Of a stretch of DNA of 33,321 nucleotides, positions 1 to 8,276 are shown one piece after another. The notes under the pieces are model-generated. The model did no database searches. It worked only from the letters and a program-made list of their open reading frames with translations, and was not told the DNA's origin. Made by a program: the position numbers and the translations under genes. Source of the DNA: a bacterium (GTDB lineage: Bacteria; SAR324; XYD2-FULL-50-16); assembly GCA_018830885.1 (NCBI GenBank), contig JAHJRI010000437.1, positions 1 through 33,321 of the forward strand, given 5' to 3'. Positions within the stretch are counted from its first letter, which is position 1. The number at the start of each line of letters is the position of its first letter.

Positions 1-177
1 CCCAGGCATGCTGAAATAGTCCAGCAGAAAGAAGATCGGAACCAGCGTAAAACCCAGGATGGTCAGCGTTCTTAACCATTGATGGATAATATTGATCAGA
101 TATTTTTCAAAACTATCCGGTAAATTTCCGATGCGAGCGTACTGTCTTCTTCCTGAATCACTAAGGTTAGAATTCAT
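1..177 (-). CDS. Membrane protein, N-terminal fragment cut by window edge
   Basis: Reading leftwards from an ATG at 177, an open frame of 59 codons runs off the left end without a stop. It begins MNSNLSDSGRRQYARIG and ends in a hydrophobic stretch (about residues 37-57, including LTILGFTLVPIFFLLDYF) that looks like a first transmembrane helix. The preceding bases (ggaa just before the ATG) give a weak ribosome site. It lies 41 nt after the methyltransferase stop on the same strand, so it is probably the last visible gene of that signalling operon. The fragment is too short to assign a family; a membrane sensor kinase or cyclase would fit the context but this is a guess. Confidence 0.55.
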   Translation of the reverse strand, partial: MNSNLSDSGRRQYARIGNLPDSFEKYLINIIHQWLRTLTILGFTLVPIFFLLDYFSMPG

Positions 178-218
178 TTCCAACTCAATTGTCGAACCCG
201 GGTCTTTGACCCGGATTG

Positions 219-1619
219 TCAGCCAGGTTTTTTGACATGAAGAAACATCTGGCTCCTGGTGTCTTCAAAAATGACCCTGGATTCGGCTGACGGTACCCCG
301 TCCATCATTTGCAGAAAATCATCCTCAGTCCGATGATATAGCACCCAGTCCAGCCAGTATTCCATATACTGCTTACTGGGATTCTGCACATGGAAATTTC
401 CCACCACCATTTCACCACCGGGTTCAAGCAACCGGTACAGATTTCCAATCACTGCCTTTGCCACCGGTGGAGTAAGATAATCAAACAGCCCCAGGGAATA
501 GATAAAGCGGAATTGCTTCTCACCCCACTGTTTTTTCAAGCGAGGTAATGCAAGCATCGTGCGCACTGAGTCATTTAAATAGGTGACCGATGCTTTGGCT
601 CCCAGTTTTTTTTCTCTTTGCTCTATAATTTCAGACGCTTCAAGTAACGCCTGCCGATCCTGATCCAGTAGAAAAAAATTGTACTTCTGGAAATCCGCTT
701 TGGTCATCAGGATATCCTGGGTTTCAAACGCCGGACCGCACGCAACTGATAAAACATTCATTTTTTCATTTGTATCCGCGTTACTGCGGCTTTGCCGGTC
801 ACATAACATGTCAATAATCAGCGCCCTCCGGTTTCGAACCGCCTGAGCCGCCGGATGTTCAATGGGATGCTTGTGCATGAGCCTGGAAAATGTCGAATCG
901 CCAATAAAATCATTGGAGTAAATCATGCTCATCATCACCGAATCCCCCGCGTACCCCCGGGGCTTGACATTGCATCGTTTCATAAAGGGAGAACAGAGGA
1001 TAAAATCCCAGATCAGTTTCCTGAAGTAGAAACCGTGGCGTTCATGTTCTTTTTTATCATAGCCGGCTACGATGCGATCCAGCTCATCCAGTTGAGCATC
1101 CAGATATTTCGAGAGTTTTTCGCCTTCCGTCAAGATAACGGCATTCTGAATTTCCTTCCGGATATGGTCCTGCTCGAATTGATACTCATTGTCTAGGCTG
1201 TCGAAAAATGTCTTATAGACCCTTAAATCGTAAGTGAGATTCGAGCTGAAATCTTTAAATTCCTGACGAATACTATTCTTATGGGACAGAATCAGCGGGA
1301 GATTCTGGAATTCAGCTTGCAGTTTTTCCAGGCTGCCATTTTGAAATAGACTGTCCATGTTATATATATCTCCTGTAAAAACCAATCGACCTGAGTAGCC
1401 GTCAATATTTGGTTCGGTTTTCAATCGGCATGCACCCAGATCAAAGATCCCGTCTTCTATTTGAAGCGTGAGTTGATCAAAATCGGTTCCGTCACATATC
1501 AGATCGCCATTCTTGAAGCGAACCAGCAGAGAATACTTTGAAGCGTAACCCACCGCGACGGCTTTCCTGCCGTCTCCACTCGTGACGTGTCCCTCAATTT
1601 CGGTAGATGTTTTGTCCAT
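219..1619 (-). CDS. SAM-dependent methyltransferase with N-terminal regulatory domain (EF/3-hydroxypalmitate methyl ester synthase-like)
   Basis: 466 residues. The C-terminal half carries a class I Rossmann methyltransferase: motif I is LSVACGPAFE (about residues 290-300), followed by an acidic strand end (FFLLDQD) and a post-motif FIYSLGLFDYL. This layout resembles proteins annotated as extracellular-factor 3-hydroxypalmitic acid methyl ester biosynthesis (PhcB-like). The first ~100 residues form a separate beta-rich region with a GRLVFTGDIYNMDS segment that may be PilZ-like. The middle is helical and contains CNVKPRGYAGDS. The start is 2 nt after the stop of the STAS-like gene, so the two are probably translationally coupled. 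The association with an anti-sigma-type ATPase suggests regulated production of a fatty-acid-derived signal. The reaction itself is inferred, not shown. Confidence 0.65.
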   Translation of the reverse strand: MDKTSTEIEGHVTSGDGRKAVAVGYASKYSLLVRFKNGDLICDGTDFDQLTLQIEDGIFDLGACRLKTEPNIDGYSGRLVFTGDIYNMDSLFQNGSLEKLQAEFQNLPLILSHKNSIRQEFKDFSSNLTYDLRVYKTFFDSLDNEYQFEQDHIRKEIQNAVILTEGEKLSKYLDAQLDELDRIVAGYDKKEHERHGFYFRKLIWDFILCSPFMKRCNVKPRGYAGDSVMMSMIYSNDFIGDSTFSRLMHKHPIEHPAAQAVRNRRALIIDMLCDRQSRSNADTNEKMNVLSVACGPAFETQDILMTKADFQKYNFFLLDQDRQALLEASEIIEQREKKLGAKASVTYLNDSVRTMLALPRLKKQWGEKQFRFIYSLGLFDYLTPPVAKAVIGNLYRLLEPGGEMVVGNFHVQNPSKQYMEYWLDWVLYHRTEDDFLQMMDGVPSAESRVIFEDTRSQMFLHVKKPG

Positions 1620-1621
1620 AG

Positions 1622-2002
1622 TTATGTCAGCCCTTTTATTTCAACCCGTTTATCCTGTGTCTGAAATATCTCAAGGGCGGAAAAACTCAGATCTTGCCAT
1701 TTCAAAGTCTTATCATAGATCACCGTGAGCTTATTGGTGCCTCGTTTGGCCCTTTCCAGGATCTTGATGATCGGCGTAATCGTTGAGGAATTCATGTACT
1801 CCAGGGCTCTAAAATCCATCCTGATGTCTTTATTGTCACGGCTGCTCAGTTCCAGCACATTCAAAAGAATGGGAGAGATAAAGACGCCTGGTTCGCGGTC
1901 CGTGCTCTTTCCATTCCACTTCACTTCGATCGAATCGTTGGTTTCTTGAAGGGTTAACTTCAGCAGATTATTCTCAAATACTTCCGGACTCTCGAATTTC
2001 AT
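1622..2002 (-). CDS. Small STAS-like (slr1659-type) regulatory protein
   Basis: 126 residues. The central part (DIRMDFRALEYMNSSTITPI) has the beta-strand/loop/helix order of STAS or SiaC-like anti-anti-sigma proteins, with an NSST loop where a phosphorylatable Ser/Thr would sit. It lies 16 nt after the ATPase gene and 2 nt before the methyltransferase gene. Such a protein is typically the partner that an anti-sigma-like kinase binds or phosphorylates, so the downstream methyltransferase or membrane protein is a possible output. The assignment rests on fold-level resemblance and context; sequence similarity to classical SpoIIAA proteins is weak. Confidence 0.55.
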   Translation of the reverse strand: MKFESPEVFENNLLKLTLQETNDSIEVKWNGKSTDREPGVFISPILLNVLELSSRDNKDIRMDFRALEYMNSSTITPIIKILERAKRGTNKLTVIYDKTLKWQDLSFSALEIFQTQDKRVEIKGLT

Positions 2003-2018
2003 ATCCTCATCATCTCCC

Positions 2019-2504
2019 TTAATAATCTACAATCGCAGAAACGTTGAGGATTCCCTCATCGCTGACAAAAAAATCAATTATAGCGTCACCTTCATAGGCA
2101 ATACGAACCAGTCCAAGACCACTGTTCTCATCGCTCATGGGCTTCCTGGAAACCTCTTTCAACATCTCGGTATACGCCTGGAAGGGATCCTGAAATCCCC
2201 TGATCCACTGGATTGTCTTATCCAGGGTTTTCAGATAGGCATACGCGACTTCGTTCACCGGATTGGATACCTCAACCGTGATGGTGTTGCTGTTGATCGA
2301 TATATCGACGCCGACACGGCTTTTATTCTTGGAAAAGTCACCATATTTAATACCATTTTCCAATAACTCACTCACGACCATGGTGGCAGAATGAACGATC
2401 TCGTCTGGTATCCCGTTTTGCTCAAAAAACTTGCTGCTTTTGTTTCTAACCATTTCTATCTCGTCCCATTCCGGACTAATGGTCATTGCCTGAGACTTCT
2501 TCAT
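2019..2504 (-). CDS. Anti-sigma-type histidine-kinase-like ATPase (slr1658-type, HATPase_c_2)
   Basis: 161 residues from the ATG at 2504, preceded by GGAG 11 nt upstream on the minus strand; an alternative upstream ATG at 2561 would add 19 residues. The N box is visible as VVSELLENGIKYG and a G2-like box as ENSGLGLVRIAYEG, so this is a GHKL ATP-binding domain without a dimerisation/H-box region, as in RsbW/SpoIIAB-type serine kinases. It is the first gene of a tightly packed minus-strand operon with a STAS-like protein and a methyltransferase. A partner-switching role, binding or phosphorylating the STAS-like protein, is expected from the family. No sigma factor is visible in the window, so the final target is open. 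Confidence 0.7.
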   Translation of the reverse strand: MKKSQAMTISPEWDEIEMVRNKSSKFFEQNGIPDEIVHSATMVVSELLENGIKYGDFSKNKSRVGVDISINSNTITVEVSNPVNEVAYAYLKTLDKTIQWIRGFQDPFQAYTEMLKEVSRKPMSDENSGLGLVRIAYEGDAIIDFFVSDEGILNVSAIVDY

Positions 2505-3099
2505 GGATGACGAATCTCCAGTAATTATTATCGGGTAGACAGGTCTACGGCTCTGTTCCAAACAAGAGTTTGTGATGATATGGGGTCAAGGTACAGATCC
2601 GGACAGGCGCCGCACCTATCCAGGCCGGTTGATATCCTTTTTCTTGTGTTGACCTGATCAGGAAAAAAAACTGCCAGGGACTGCTGCTATCCTGTTGGGC
2701 GCAGTCTTCTCAAACCGGGGAAAAAGGCGCACCGTATCTGTCATTTTTTTTCCCCGATTGTAGGGGATTTGCAGAATTTGTCAACTGCTTAGATGTGAAA
2801 CAGGGCCATTTGGAGCCTTCCTACAGGTCTAATAGTCAGGATGCATTTTTTTTATTTGTGAAACAGGTGGTCCACAGACGTGGGTCTGAAACCGGACAAT
2901 CGCCTGGTGTCGGCCAGAATCCAGCCGCCTCAGTTGACAGGTGCCAATAAAATGGTAAAGCCGGGATTTCCCGGAGGGCAAGACCGGCATACCCCACCAG
3001 ACACTCCAGGCGGGCCGGGCTTCTCTCCAAGAAAGGCGTGGCATGGTTTTTTCAAAAACGGGAACGCATCCACCAATGCCGGTCCAAATCCGCATGGCC
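2505..3099. other. Non-coding stretch between divergent operons
   Basis: The 953 nt between the minus-strand signalling operon and the cytochrome operon hold no convincing gene: the open frames here overlap each other on both strands, lack ribosome sites and show no recognisable protein pattern. A run of G/A (2716-2725, cggggaaaaa) can pair with ttttttccccg near 2746-2756, making a weak stem. Promoters for both operons must lie here. The right part (from about 3100) contains a diverged palindromic repeat, listed separately. Confidence 0.5.
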
Positions 3100-3226
3100 A
3101 TAAGGGTATCTGGTATCTATTCAGTTCAATTTTCGCTCAGACCCGAAGGTGTTGTGTTTCAAGAACCCTGGAAACCAGGGATGGCTTCCAGGAGCTTCAG
3201 GAAGGATGCATGCGTTTCCTGAAAAC
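3100..3226 (+). repeat. Palindromic MITE-like repeat, copy 1 (diverged, incomplete)
   Basis: The core shares gtttcaagaaccctgg with the other copies, then a small internal palindrome (ccagggatggcttccagg) and the return arm tgcgtttcctgaaa. The left end (taagggtatctgg) resembles the terminal repeat ttaagggcatcttg of the copy at 30908-31095. The expected right terminal repeat is not recognisable, so this is probably a decayed or truncated copy. It lies about 230 nt upstream of the tetraheme cytochrome gene. Confidence 0.6.
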
Positions 3227-3457
3227 CGGAACTGCGCGTGCGGAACCAGTCGCTTCCGGGGTGCCATTCTCATACAAACTACAGGGAAGCTTTCACACAG
3301 GATTTTTCGAGATGTTTTTTGGGTTGACATTCCGTTAGGATATTGGTTCAATATGCGAAATCATCATCCAGGAAGCGTTTTGAGCAGTGGCAGGGGGATG
3401 TTGAATTCTCCCGGCTGTTATCCGTTTTGGGCCAATAGATTGGAAAAAAGGGTGGTC

Positions 3458-4018
3458 ATGAAGAAAAAGCTTGTGATTGTCATCATCTTAGTCGGGTTTG
3501 GAGTGGTCCTCGGATTTCCGATTTTCAGCATCACCTACTACACCATGGTGCGGACCTCAACACCCGATTTCTGCGCTTCCTGCCACGAAATTCAATTTGC
3601 CGTCGACACCTGGCGGACATCTACCCACGCCAATAACGCCCACGGATTTGTTGCGGACTGCATGGACTGTCATCTTCCGGCGCCCCAGGATACCGTCAAT
3701 TTCTTTTATACCAAGGCTGCCCACGGATTAAAGGATGTGATCGCCCATTTCATGCTGGATGAGGACGGCTATGACCATGCGGCCGCCCGCCAGGCTGCCT
3801 ACAGATCTTTTAAGAATGAACAGTGTCAGAAATGCCATCGCAACCTGCTGTATATCCCGAATAAGCGAGGCGCCATGCTGGCCCATCGGTCCGTGGTCTA
3901 TCCTAAACCGGGATATGAGAAAAAATGCGTTGACTGTCACTATGACCTGGTCCACAACCCGACGCCCGTATATCGATACAATCAGTATAATGTCAGCTAT
4001 CGGTCATTGGGAAAGTAG
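3458..4018 (+). CDS. NapC/NrfH-family tetraheme cytochrome c, quinol dehydrogenase
   Basis: 186 residues from the ATG at 3458, preceded by an aaaaagggtgg ribosome site. The frame is open further upstream but has no support there. A single N-terminal transmembrane anchor (about residues 4-25) is followed by four CXXCH heme motifs: CASCH, CMDCH, CQKCH and CVDCH. Size, anchor and four hemes match NrfH/NapC/CycB proteins, which take electrons from menaquinol and pass them to a periplasmic partner. The partner is almost certainly the octaheme cytochrome starting 32 nt downstream. This pairing mirrors NrfHA and the HaoCA arrangement of Campylobacterota, so the direction of electron flow is probably quinol to Hao-type reductase. 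I leave the symbol empty because NrfH and HaoC/CycB types cannot be separated by eye. Confidence 0.9.
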   Translation: MKKKLVIVIILVGFGVVLGFPIFSITYYTMVRTSTPDFCASCHEIQFAVDTWRTSTHANNAHGFVADCMDCHLPAPQDTVNFFYTKAAHGLKDVIAHFMLDEDGYDHAAARQAAYRSFKNEQCQKCHRNLLYIPNKRGAMLAHRSVVYPKPGYEKKCVDCHYDLVHNPTPVYRYNQYNVSYRSLGK

Positions 4019-4050
4019 TCATACAAATAACAATAAAAAGGGGGATTGTT

Positions 4051-5445
4051 ATGATCACGAAGCGTTATCTGAGAAAAGCCGCTGTTTCGATCCTGGTTCT
4101 GGCGGTCGTGGGTCTGACAGGCGGCAACGCTCTGGCCCAGAATATACCGAAAACCAAGGCATTCCGGATCGAACGAAGCATGGCCGCCGAGGCGGTCGCC
4201 TGCATCGAATGTCACAAAACCGAACACCCCGGTCTGTTTTCAGACTGGGCTCAAAGCCGTCACGCCAGTGCCAGCATCACCTGTTATGACTGCCATGCTG
4301 CCCAGGAACACGATAAGGATGTCAGTACATCGCATTATCAGCAGTATCAGCGCTCGGACACGGCCTGGGGAAAAAAGGAGTACCGGGTACCGATCACGGC
4401 AGTCGTCACACCCAAAGACTGCTCCCGCTGTCATCCGGATGAAGCGAAGCAGTATTCCCTCAGCAAACATGCCAACACCATGGAGATCATCTGGAAAATC
4501 GATCCCTGGCTGAATGATGGTATGAACAGCGATATCGAACGAACCTCCGGCTGCTATCACTGCCATGGCACCATCCTCAAATCAGAGAACGGAAAACTGG
4601 ATCCGGATACCTGGCCAAATGTCGGTGTGGGAAGAGTCAATCTGGATGGCAGTCTTGGCAGCTGCAGCAGCTGTCACACCCGGCATCTCTTCTCCGTCAT
4701 GGAGGCCAGAAAACCGGAAGCCTGTGGTCAGTGTCATCTGGGACCAGACCACCCGCAGATCGAGATCTATATGGAGTCCAAACACGGGGATATCTACACG
4801 GCCCATGGCGACAATTACAACTGGGACGCCGCACCGGGAGCATGGACCCCCGGCGTGGATTTCAGGGGCCCCACCTGCGCTTCGTGTCATATGTCAGGCG
4901 CCGGCAGTGTGATGACCTCCCATGATGTGACCGAGCGCTTGTCCTGGGAACTCCAGGCCCCCCTGACCATCCGGCCCCAGGACTTCAAACCGCTGCCGGC
5001 CAAGAATGACTGGCAGGTGGAGCGGAGCAAGATGAAAGTGATCTGCACCCAGTGCCACGGCAGGACCTGGGTGGACGATCACTACGTAAAACTCGATAAA
5101 GTGGTGCAGGAGTATAACGATGTCTATTTCAAGCCGGCCAAGAAAATGCTGGATGAGCTCTATGAAAAAGGGCTGCTGGATAAGAGCCGGTTTTTTGATG
5201 AAGAGCTGGAAGTGGAATATTATGAGCTCTGGCATCACGAAGGTCGGCGAGCCCGTATGGGAACGGCCATGATGGCGCCTGACTACGCATGGTGGCATGG
5301 ATTCTACGAGACCAAGAAACGGTACAACAAGTTTATGAAAGAGGGCCGTCATATGGTTGAAACGAATCAGAAAGCGTTTAAAGCGCCTGATTACCCGAAT
5401 GCGACCGGCAGCAAACAGAAACCGCCGGAGGTGTTCAAAAAATAG
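4051..5445 (+). CDS. Octaheme cytochrome c of the hydroxylamine oxidoreductase (HAO) family
   Basis: 464 residues with a Sec signal peptide (hydrophobic core to about residue 26, cleavage near ALAQ). There are eight CXXCH motifs: CIECH, CYDCH, CSRCH, CYHCH, CSSCH, CGQCH, CASCH, CTQCH. The C-terminal region contains the HAO-family signature LWHHEGRRARMGTAMM followed by PDYAWWHG. Eight hemes and this signature distinguish it from pentaheme NrfA. HAO-family enzymes oxidise hydroxylamine or hydrazine when a Tyr cross-links the P460 heme; uncross-linked forms (epsilon-Hao) reduce nitrite or hydroxylamine to ammonium. Whether the cross-linking Tyr is present cannot be settled without alignment. The adjacent NapC/NrfH-type gene favours a reductive, menaquinol-linked role in the periplasm. 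A good ribosome site (aaaaaggggg) precedes the ATG, and a strong terminator follows. Confidence 0.9.
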   Translation: MITKRYLRKAAVSILVLAVVGLTGGNALAQNIPKTKAFRIERSMAAEAVACIECHKTEHPGLFSDWAQSRHASASITCYDCHAAQEHDKDVSTSHYQQYQRSDTAWGKKEYRVPITAVVTPKDCSRCHPDEAKQYSLSKHANTMEIIWKIDPWLNDGMNSDIERTSGCYHCHGTILKSENGKLDPDTWPNVGVGRVNLDGSLGSCSSCHTRHLFSVMEARKPEACGQCHLGPDHPQIEIYMESKHGDIYTAHGDNYNWDAAPGAWTPGVDFRGPTCASCHMSGAGSVMTSHDVTERLSWELQAPLTIRPQDFKPLPAKNDWQVERSKMKVICTQCHGRTWVDDHYVKLDKVVQEYNDVYFKPAKKMLDELYEKGLLDKSRFFDEELEVEYYELWHHEGRRARMGTAMMAPDYAWWHGFYETKKRYNKFMKEGRHMVETNQKAFKAPDYPNATGSKQKPPEVFKK

Positions 5446-5502
5446 ACGGGGTTTCCCCCTCTGTTCAGGTTTGCCTTTTTGAGTCAGCGATCCCCCTGCC
5501 TG

Positions 5503-5536
5503 AAGCTTTCCCATCCGCTGGATGGGAAAGCTTTTT
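5503..5536 (+). terminator. Rho-independent terminator after the octaheme cytochrome gene
   Basis: A perfect 14-bp stem (aagctttcccatcc at 5503-5516 with ggatgggaaagctt at 5520-5533) has a 3-nt loop and runs into a short T tract. It ends the tetraheme-octaheme operon 58 nt after the stop codon and separates it from the two-component genes. Confidence 0.85.
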
Positions 5537-5666
5537 CTGTCTGAACACGATCCTCAAATATAAATTCCGGATTTCTACTTTATTGTTTGGCTGTTTCGGC
5601 TTACAATAATGGATACCATCAACCCACCGTCGCATTTATCAATCGTTCCGGGCAAAAGGATCAAAC

Positions 5667-7136
5667 GTGTTCATTTCAGCGGTCATCAAGGATCTGACCA
5701 TCATATACCCACTCTATTTTGCATATGGTCTGACCTTCCTTTTTCTGGGCGCTTCCATCGCTTTGAAGGATTTAAAGGCCAGTCGCTTGAAGCTCTCAGG
5801 CAACCTGTGGCTGCTGTCCCTCTTTGGTTTTTCCCATGGGATTCATGAATGGATAGAGCTGTTTCTACTGATCAATGCAAAGCATCTCTCCGGCCGGGAA
5901 GTGCTCCTGGTGCGGGCATCCACGTTGATCATCGTCCTCCTGTCGTTTTTCTTTCTGTTGCAGTTCGGTCTGGCATTGTTCTATTCAATCAACAGGCAGA
6001 GATTCTTCTTCTGGTCGAAATTCGGAGCGATGGTTCTGTTCCTGGTCATGCTGGTTTATCTCGGCACGCACGAATCGTCATACGACTCTGCGTTCTTTAA
6101 AAAGACAGATATCCTTTACCGTCGGACATTCTGCCTGGCCGGCGGTTTAATCACCGGCTACGGATTGATTGTTTACTCCTGGGCCGTTAAAAAAATGAGC
6201 CGACCCATTTCCCGGTATTTTTTCTTCACCGGCCTGGGTTTCATTTTTTACGGTATCTTCGCTGGACTCATCCCGTCCCACACCCTGATACCGTTCTTTT
6301 CAGTCCCGATCGAGTTCTTTCGGGGGTTCGCTGCCGTGCTGATTACCTATTTTCTGATGAAAGCCTTGAATATTTTCGATATCGAAACCCGTAATGAGCT
6401 GGAACAAAAAATCAGACGCCTGGCCCAATCTGAGAAAATGGCGTCCCTCGGACAGCTGGCTGCCGGCATCGCCCATGGGATCAACACACCCCTGACAAAT
6501 GCCTCGCTGAATCTGCAAATGCTCAGAGGGCAGTTCGAAAGACCCCTGCAACCGGATATCGTGGTTAGGAAACTGAATGCGGTCGAAAGGGATATCGATC
6601 GGGCCTCCACCATTGCCAGGGAACTCCTCCAGTTTTCCCATGTCAGGGAAATTCGGCTGCAGGCCACTGAACTGAATGACGTCATTGATAATTCCATTGA
6701 TCTTGTCCAGTATAAGCTTCAAAACATCGAGATCACCAATCATCGGCAGCCGCTGCCCATGGTTCGCTGCGATGCCACCCGACTTGAGCAGGTATTCGTC
6801 AATATATTAAATAATGCCATTGACGCGATGCCTGAAGGAGGTGAAGTGACCATTACCAGTCTGTTTAGACTGGACGAGGTTCAGATTACGGTTTCCGATA
6901 CCGGGCCCGGGATTCCGGATGAATACCGGCTGAAAGCCTTCGATCCCTTTTTCACTACAAAGAAAATAGGCAAGGGGACCGGACTGGGGTTGTCCATCTG
7001 CTATGCCATCATTGAACAGCACCAGGGGAAAATCGAACTGGAGAGTGAAAAAGGCAGAGGCGCTTCCGTAACCATCCGTCTCCCTGTCCTGCCGGAAAAC
7101 AGTTCACGGCAACTGCGTCCTGAAAAGGTTCACTGA
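5667..7136 (+). CDS. Membrane sensor histidine kinase with about seven transmembrane helices
   Basis: 489 residues from a GTG at 5667, preceded by aaaagga. Residues 1-235 form about seven hydrophobic helices with short loops and no sizeable periplasmic domain, so the sensor is within the membrane. The kinase core follows: an H-box region [17 protein letters not shown] (His270), N box [12 protein letters not shown], and [15 protein letters not shown] and GTGLGLSI for ATP binding. The residue after the phospho-accepting His is Gly (codon GGG), where HisKA proteins normally have Glu or Asp; that acidic residue assists phosphotransfer. The response regulator gene starts 44 nt downstream. Sitting between two cytochrome operons, the pair probably adjusts cytochrome expression to redox or acceptor state. 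Confidence 0.88.
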   Translation: MFISAVIKDLTIIYPLYFAYGLTFLFLGASIALKDLKASRLKLSGNLWLLSLFGFSHGIHEWIELFLLINAKHLSGREVLLVRASTLIIVLLSFFFLLQFGLALFYSINRQRFFFWSKFGAMVLFLVMLVYLGTHESSYDSAFFKKTDILYRRTFCLAGGLITGYGLIVYSWAVKKMSRPISRYFFFTGLGFIFYGIFAGLIPSHTLIPFFSVPIEFFRGFAAVLITYFLMKALNIFDIETRNELEQKIRRLAQSEKMASLGQLAAGIAHGINTPLTNASLNLQMLRGQFERPLQPDIVVRKLNAVERDIDRASTIARELLQFSHVREIRLQATELNDVIDNSIDLVQYKLQNIEITNHRQPLPMVRCDATRLEQVFVNILNNAIDAMPEGGEVTITSLFRLDEVQITVSDTGPGIPDEYRLKAFDPFFTTKKIGKGTGLGLSICYAIIEQHQGKIELESEKGRGASVTIRLPVLPENSSRQLRPEKVH

Positions 7137-7180
7137 CCCTGATGCAGCCATCAAAGCCAATAAATTAAAGAGGTTGACCC

Positions 7181-7870
7181 GTGGAAAAGATACCATCGGA
7201 TACCACCCGACAGGCGCTACACCCAATATTGATTGTCGATGATGATCTGGAAATTCAGGAAAACCTGGTCGAAATTCTGAAAGGCGCGGACTACGCTCCA
7301 GATACAGCCGGTTCTGCCAAAGAGGCGCTGGAAAAAATCCGCCAGGGACAATACAAAATCGTTCTGCTGGACTACATGCTTCCGGATCTCAATGGGATTG
7401 AAACATTGACCGAGCTGAAAAGAATCAGTCCCAAATCAAAAGTGATTATGATTACCGCATTCGCCACCATCGAAAATGCGGTGGAAGCCATCAAAAAGGG
7501 CGCCAGTGAATATGTGACCAAGCCATTCAGAATTGACGAACTTCTGAACCTGATCAGACAGGTGCTGGAAGAGCTCCGGTTTGAAGACGGGATCAAGAAA
7601 CTGGAACTGGATGATACCCTGAGCTCCCTCTCAAACGGCATTCGCCGCAAAACCATCCGCATGCTGGAATTGAAAAAAACCATGCGCCTGATGGAAATCA
7701 CCCGGGCCCTTGAAATTGAAGATCACACCAAGGTCGTATTTCATTTGAAGAGTTTGAAGGAATCCGGAATTATCGAACAGGACGAAGGCAAATTTTATTC
7801 GCTGACCCAGGCTGGTATAAAGATCTTCGAATGCCTCCATATTCTTGAAAATTACCTTGCAAAAGAGTAG
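7181..7870 (+). CDS. Response regulator, receiver domain plus winged-helix (ArsR-like) output
   Basis: 229 residues from a GTG at 7181, preceded by aaagagg. The receiver domain (residues ~15-130) has the acidic pair DDD, the phospho-acceptor Asp64 in LLDYMLPDLNG, Thr in MITAFA and Lys in VTKPF. The C-terminal ~90 residues form a helix-turn-helix with MRLMEITRALEIEDHTKVVFHL then a wing, similar to ArsR/MarR-type winged helices rather than OmpR, NarL or NtrC outputs. It is the cognate partner of the membrane kinase 44 nt upstream. Targets are not visible, but the flanking cytochrome operons are the natural candidates. Confidence 0.9.
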   Translation: MEKIPSDTTRQALHPILIVDDDLEIQENLVEILKGADYAPDTAGSAKEALEKIRQGQYKIVLLDYMLPDLNGIETLTELKRISPKSKVIMITAFATIENAVEAIKKGASEYVTKPFRIDELLNLIRQVLEELRFEDGIKKLELDDTLSSLSNGIRRKTIRMLELKKTMRLMEITRALEIEDHTKVVFHLKSLKESGIIEQDEGKFYSLTQAGIKIFECLHILENYLAKE

Positions 7871-8276
7871 CTTGTGATCCTATGTGAATTTTACTTCACA
7901 AAAAAGCCCCCATCCGTGAATGACAATTCAATTGAATTCCCCGCCTCGCTTCACTGTATAATAGACATCAAGACCTGCGGTTGAAGCCCGATAGTCAGAA
8001 AACCCGACCGCCAGTCCTGTTCTTTCCGCCCTGGCAATCCGTTATATCATCGCCCTTGACCAGAATCATCCGATTCTGGTCAAGGGCGATGTCAGCGGCA
8101 ATCAGGTGGAGAGACTTTTCTCCTGAGCCAGGGGAGACATTGCCAGCGGATTTTTTGAAAAGCCGGTGACGATCAAGGCCCGCATCCAACGGAATTGTTA
8201 TTCCGGTTTATTCTTTTTGGAATAATGCCGGCCCAACATCGTCAATGAAAGAAGAACACCTATTCAAGAGGGAACC
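7871..8276. other. Intergenic region upstream of the second cytochrome operon
   Basis: This 406-nt gap holds no gene. Soon after the response regulator stop there is a dyad TGTGAA-ttttac-TTCACA (7883-7900) followed by six A, which could be a terminator on the minus strand or a regulator site; its spacing differs from a CRP box. A perfect long hairpin at 8048-8091 is listed separately. The remaining sequence presumably carries the promoter for the gene at 8277. Confidence 0.5.
8048..8091. repeat. Perfect 20-bp inverted repeat with 4-nt loop
   Basis: catcgcccttgaccagaatc (8048-8067) and its exact reverse complement (8072-8091) flank a loop of atcc. There is no T tract on either side, so it is not a standard intrinsic terminator. 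It lies about 185 nt upstream of the CX3CH heme-protein gene and 180 nt after the response regulator. Confidence 0.9.

Noticed and set aside
2829..3351. Several overlapping open frames on both strands in the gap before the tetraheme cytochrome
   Set aside because: They overlap each other, lack ribosome sites and family patterns, and part of the sequence is a palindromic repeat.
3149..3457. Upstream extension of the tetraheme cytochrome frame
   Set aside because: The extension has no homology-like pattern and would put a long tail before the membrane anchor; the ATG at 3458 has a ribosome site.
7883..7900. CRP/FNR-like site TGTGAA-ttttac-TTCACA
   Set aside because: The spacing between TGTGA and TCACA is 8, not the 6 of a CRP site, and it lies just after a stop codon next to a run of A; kept only as a dyad in the intergenic note.
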